Part shown: positions 14,465 to 16,902 of the stretch, piece after piece
Numbering within the stretch: the stretch's first letter is position 1
How the letters are laid out: each line of letters opens with the position of its first letter
Assembly: GCA_029240815.1 (NCBI GenBank)
Contig: JARDZO010000104.1
Span: 1 to 16,902, forward strand
Source of the DNA: Brevibacillus sp.
GTDB taxonomy: Bacteria; Bacillota; Bacilli; Brevibacillales; Brevibacillaceae
Direction of reading: 5' to 3'
Length of the DNA: 16,902 bases
The notes under the pieces: model-generated
What the model was told of the DNA's origin: nothing
The model's input: the letters and a program-made list of their open reading frames with translations, nothing else
Database searches by the model: none
Program-made: the position numbers and the translations under genes

Positions 14465-15973
14465 ATGGATACAAAATCTTATTTGACAGCTTTGGATACG
14501 GTACAGAAAATGTACATTGACGGACAATGGGTGGAAGGCGCCAATAGCGAAACAAGAGTGATCATTAACCCCGCGACCGGAGAAGAAATCGGGATCGTGA
14601 CAGAAGGAACACGTGAAGATGCCAAGACGGCAATTAAGGCGGCGAGGCGGGCGTTTGATCAGGATGGGTGGCAGGAAAGCAAAGCGCGTGACCGTGCTAC
14701 GCTCTTGAGCAAAATAGCTGACCTCCTTGAACAGCGAGTAGATGAGTTCGCCGCACTCGACACACTGAACAACGGCAAGCCTCTTCGCGAATCGAGATAC
14801 GATGTCACCGATTCTGTAAACCAGTTCCGTTATTACGCTGGCCTCTGTACCAAGCCCCACGGTGTTACCTACGATGTGCCAGATCAAATACAGGCAATGG
14901 TGGTCAGGGAGCCAATCGGCGTGGTAGGCCAAATCATTCCGTGGAACTATCCGCTTGTGATGGCCACCCAAAAAATCGCTCCGGCAATCGCTGCTGGCTG
15001 CACTGTGGTGATCAAACCCGCTGAACAGACGCCCCTGTCGCTCATGCGCCTTTTTGAAATCATTGATGAAGTAGGCTTCCCACCAGGCGTCATTAATTTG
15101 GTTTTAGGTGCAGGTGAGACCGTTGGAGCGGAGCTTGCGGAGAGTCCGTTGGTAGACAAGGTCGCATTCACCGGCGGGACCGATACGGGAATAAAAATTA
15201 TGAAAGCAGCTGCCGACACGATCAAAAAGGTTGGGTTGGAGCTGGGAGGAAAATCGCCCAATATTGTATTTTCCGACGCTGACTTTGAAACGGCCGTTGA
15301 TTATGCGTTGTTCGGCATTTTTGCCAACCAAGGGGAGGTTTGCTCAGCAGGTTCTCGCCTGCTAGTGGAAGAGAGCTTGTATGAGCGCTTTGTACCCGAG
15401 TTGGTTTCCCGGGCAAAACAGATCAGGGTAGGACCGGGGACAGATGAAGAGAGTGAAATGGGGCCATTGATATCCGCAGAGCATATGAACAGAGTCCTTT
15501 CCTACATCGAGGAAGGAAAGCGGGAAGGGGCAACCCTGCTTTGTGGAGGAAGTCGACTAACAGAAGGTGAACTCAGCAAGGGTTTTTTTGTCGGACCCAC
15601 CATTTTTACCAAAACAACTCCAGAGATGAAAATCGTCCAGGAGGAGATTTTCGGCCCTGTACTGGTTATCCAGACCTTTAAAACGGAGGAAGAGGCGATT
15701 GAACTGGCAAATGGAACCCCTTACGGACTCGCCGGGGCAGTATTCACTTCCGATGTCGCCAAGGCACATCGTGTGATTCGAAAGCTGCGAGCGGGAATTA
15801 CGTGGATCAATACGTACCATCCAACCTTTAACGAGGCACCGTGGGGTGGGTACAAGCAGAGCGGAATCGGGCGCGAACTGGGAACCTATGGTTACGAAGA
15901 ATATCTGGAGGTCAAACAAATAAACGTGAATTTAAACGTGGAGCCGAGCGGTTGGTTTAAGAAGCGCCACTAA
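14465..15973 (+). CDS. Betaine-/amino-aldehyde dehydrogenase family enzyme (GbsA-like)
   Basis: This 502-residue NAD(P)-dependent aldehyde dehydrogenase would oxidise an aldehyde to its acid. Key residues: PWN (N161), K184 in VVIKPAEQTP, FTGGTDTG (236-242), E259 in LELGGKSPNI, and the nucleophile C293 in NQGEVCSAGSRLLVE. These are all intact, as are EEIFGPV and APWGGYKQSGIGRELG near the C-terminus. The closest remembered relatives are glycine-betaine aldehyde dehydrogenase GbsA and 4-aminobutyraldehyde dehydrogenases, which share EVCSAGSRLLVE and the WGGYKQSGxGRELG tail. It probably oxidises the aldehyde made by the iron alcohol dehydrogenase three genes upstream, so betaine aldehyde or another omega-amino aldehyde are candidates. 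The ATG at 14465 has GAGGGG about 9 nt upstream. It is the last gene before the terminator. Confidence 0.92.
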   Translation: MDTKSYLTALDTVQKMYIDGQWVEGANSETRVIINPATGEEIGIVTEGTREDAKTAIKAARRAFDQDGWQESKARDRATLLSKIADLLEQRVDEFAALDTLNNGKPLRESRYDVTDSVNQFRYYAGLCTKPHGVTYDVPDQIQAMVVREPIGVVGQIIPWNYPLVMATQKIAPAIAAGCTVVIKPAEQTPLSLMRLFEIIDEVGFPPGVINLVLGAGETVGAELAESPLVDKVAFTGGTDTGIKIMKAAADTIKKVGLELGGKSPNIVFSDADFETAVDYALFGIFANQGEVCSAGSRLLVEESLYERFVPELVSRAKQIRVGPGTDEESEMGPLISAEHMNRVLSYIEEGKREGATLLCGGSRLTEGELSKGFFVGPTIFTKTTPEMKIVQEEIFGPVLVIQTFKTEEEAIELANGTPYGLAGAVFTSDVAKAHRVIRKLRAGITWINTYHPTFNEAPWGGYKQSGIGRELGTYGYEEYLEVKQINVNLNVEPSGWFKKRH

Positions 15974-16022
15974 GGAACGCATAATGTGGAGAGACACGGC
16001 TTAAGTTTCATGCAGACTCGTA

Positions 16023-16055
16023 GGTATCCGTGGGTTTCACGGGTACTTTTCTTTT
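16023..16055 (+). terminator. Rho-independent terminator after the aldehyde dehydrogenase operon
   Basis: GTATCCGTG (16024-16032) pairs with CACGGGTAC (16038-16046) over 9 bp with one wobble pair and a 5-nt loop, then TTTTCTTTT follows. It lies about 50 bp after the stop codon. Confidence 0.8.
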
Positions 16056-16121
16056 GAACATGACAACTGCGATAATCCAATGTGTAAAAAGATATGACAT
16101 CGTTAGAAATAGAAATAAGGG

Positions 16122-16156
16122 AGGGTGACCCAAAGATGAACTTGGGCACCCTTTTT
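16122..16156 (+). terminator. Second hairpin with T-run between convergent genes
   Basis: AGGGTG (16122-16127) pairs with CACCCT (16147-16152). After a bulged A, CCCAA (16129-16133) pairs with TTGGG (16142-16146), and five T follow (16152-16156). It is a backup + strand terminator about 100 bp after the first. It may also slow minus-strand transcription from the nitrilase gene, but the minus-strand tail (CCCTCCCTTATTTC) is a poor T-run. Confidence 0.65.
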
Positions 16157-16196
16157 AACTTATTTCAAACGCGAAGCAATCTTCATCAAAATGTTG

Positions 16197-16902
16197 CTAT
16201 AACTTTTGCTGTTGAAACGCTTCTTGTTGAAGAATCAATCCATAGGTGTCAGGGCGGCGATCCCGAAGAAATTGGAAGAGATTACGGGCATGATCAATCT
16301 CTCTTTTATTAATCTCCTGGATCAAGATGCCTTCTTCCTCATCGAGAGACTGTAAAATTTCACCCATAGGATTGCCGACAAAACTTCCTCCATAAAAGGT
16401 CATGTTATTTTCCTTACCGACACGGTTTACCGCCGCAATAAATACACCGTTGGATATCCCATGAGTCGAAATTGCCTTTTCCCATATGCGGCGTGTGGAA
16501 AGGCCGGGATGGTCAGGCTCAGAACCAATCGCTGAAGGATAAAACAAGATTTCGGCCCCCTGCAATGTCAAAATTCTTGCTACTTCTGGGAACCATTCAT
16601 CCCAACAAATTCCGATTCCGATTTTCCCATAGCGAGTTTCATAAACCGGATAGCCGGTATTACCAGGGACAAAATAGTATTTTTCATGGTACTGTGGTCC
16701 ATCAGGTATATGATTTTTTCGAGTAGTACCAAGATTTTTACCATCGGCGTCAAAAATGACAGCACTGTTAAAATAAATGCCTCGTTCGGCTTTTTCATAA
16801 AAAGGGACGATTAGGACAACCTCTAATCGCTTCGCCAGCTCGCTCATGGTTTGCAATGTCTGGCAGTTGATGTTTGCAGAAAGCTCATAGTTCGTTACCG
16901 AG
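16197..16902 (-). CDS. Nitrilase-superfamily amidohydrolase, N-carbamoylputrescine amidase-like (5' end outside window)
   Basis: The frame is open to the right edge, so about the first 50-60 residues, including the first catalytic glutamate, are missing; the ATG at 16847 and TTG at 16856 are internal. Visible nitrilase landmarks are the catalytic lysine in TRKNHIPDGP, the second glutamate in YHEKYYF, the catalytic cysteine in GIGICWDEWFPE, GAEILFYPSAIGSEP, and the C-terminal FLRDRRPDTYGL. HIPDGP, the CWDEWFPE pattern and DRRPD-Y are shared with N-carbamoylputrescine amidases, which hydrolyse N-carbamoylputrescine to putrescine, CO2 and ammonia. Beta-ureidopropionase, from pyrimidine breakdown, is a close alternative. 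The gene converges on the dehydrogenase operon and is separated from it by two terminators, so it is a different transcription unit. A polyamine link with the aldehyde dehydrogenase is possible but unproven. Confidence 0.87.
   Translation of the reverse strand, partial: SVTNYELSANINCQTLQTMSELAKRLEVVLIVPFYEKAERGIYFNSAVIFDADGKNLGTTRKNHIPDGPQYHEKYYFVPGNTGYPVYETRYGKIGIGICWDEWFPEVARILTLQGAEILFYPSAIGSEPDHPGLSTRRIWEKAISTHGISNGVFIAAVNRVGKENNMTFYGGSFVGNPMGEILQSLDEEEGILIQEINKREIDHARNLFQFLRDRRPDTYGLILQQEAFQQQKL

Noticed and set aside
16094..16312. + strand 72-codon frame with an internal GGAGG-like site and ATG at 16136
   Set aside because: It spans a terminator hairpin and then runs antisense to the conserved nitrilase gene; the translation has no recognisable pattern.
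1..16902. CRISPR array, tRNA/rRNA genes, intact insertion sequence
   Set aside because: No regularly spaced repeats, no cloverleaf-like segments with CCA-type ends, no transposase frame and no terminal inverted repeats were seen.

Overview
The window looks like chromosomal DNA from a low-to-mid GC, Gram-positive, Bacillales-type bacterium (Brevibacillus/Paenibacillus-like; this is inference). The reasons are strong GGAGG-type ribosome binding sites, occasional GTG starts, sigma-A-like promoters, a lipoprotein-anchored solute-binding protein instead of a periplasmic one, and products that resemble Bacillus families (YdbM-like flavoprotein, GbsA/GbsB-like dehydrogenases). The genes are tightly packed and almost all lie on the + strand.

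Region 1 (1-517) has no intact gene. It carries decayed minus-strand coding sequence: an internally deleted tyrosine-recombinase (phage/ICE integrase) pseudogene running off the left edge, and perhaps a frameshifted small hydrophobic ORF. This is the scar of a former mobile element.

Region 2 (518-11061) is one long apparent operon. It has a promoter at 518-546, eleven co-directional genes (607-10990) separated by at most about 60 bp or overlapping, and a rho-independent terminator at 11024-11061. Gene order: two-module VOC/glyoxalase-like protein, MDR (quinone-oxidoreductase-like) dehydrogenase, acyl-CoA synthetase, PaaI-type hotdog thioesterase, a complete Liv/HAAT-type ABC importer (lipoprotein binding protein, permeases LivH and LivM, ATPases LivG and LivF), an acyl-CoA-dehydrogenase-fold flavoprotein and an SDR. 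The logic is import of a carboxylic acid, CoA activation, flavin- and NAD(P)-dependent redox steps, and CoA release. No enoyl-CoA hydratase or thiolase is present, so it is not a standalone beta-oxidation operon. The substrate cannot be read from sequence. Both positions where ACADs normally carry the catalytic glutamate appear substituted in the flavoprotein, which makes the chemistry the most interesting open question.

Region 3 (11062-16055) is a second + strand operon with its own AT-rich promoter region: iron-type alcohol dehydrogenase, APC-family permease, an unrecognised 190-residue soluble protein, and a betaine-/amino-aldehyde dehydrogenase, ending in a terminator at 16023-16055. This looks like uptake and two-step oxidation (alcohol to aldehyde to acid) of a small, possibly amino-bearing alcohol. 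The enzyme pair is reminiscent of GbsB/GbsA, but the permease and the unknown protein are additions to that scheme.

Region 4 (16056-16902) holds a second hairpin-plus-T-run and, convergent on the minus strand, the 3' part of a nitrilase-superfamily amidohydrolase close to N-carbamoylputrescine amidase, cut by the right edge. No tRNA, rRNA, CRISPR array, intact transposase or transcriptional regulator was seen.
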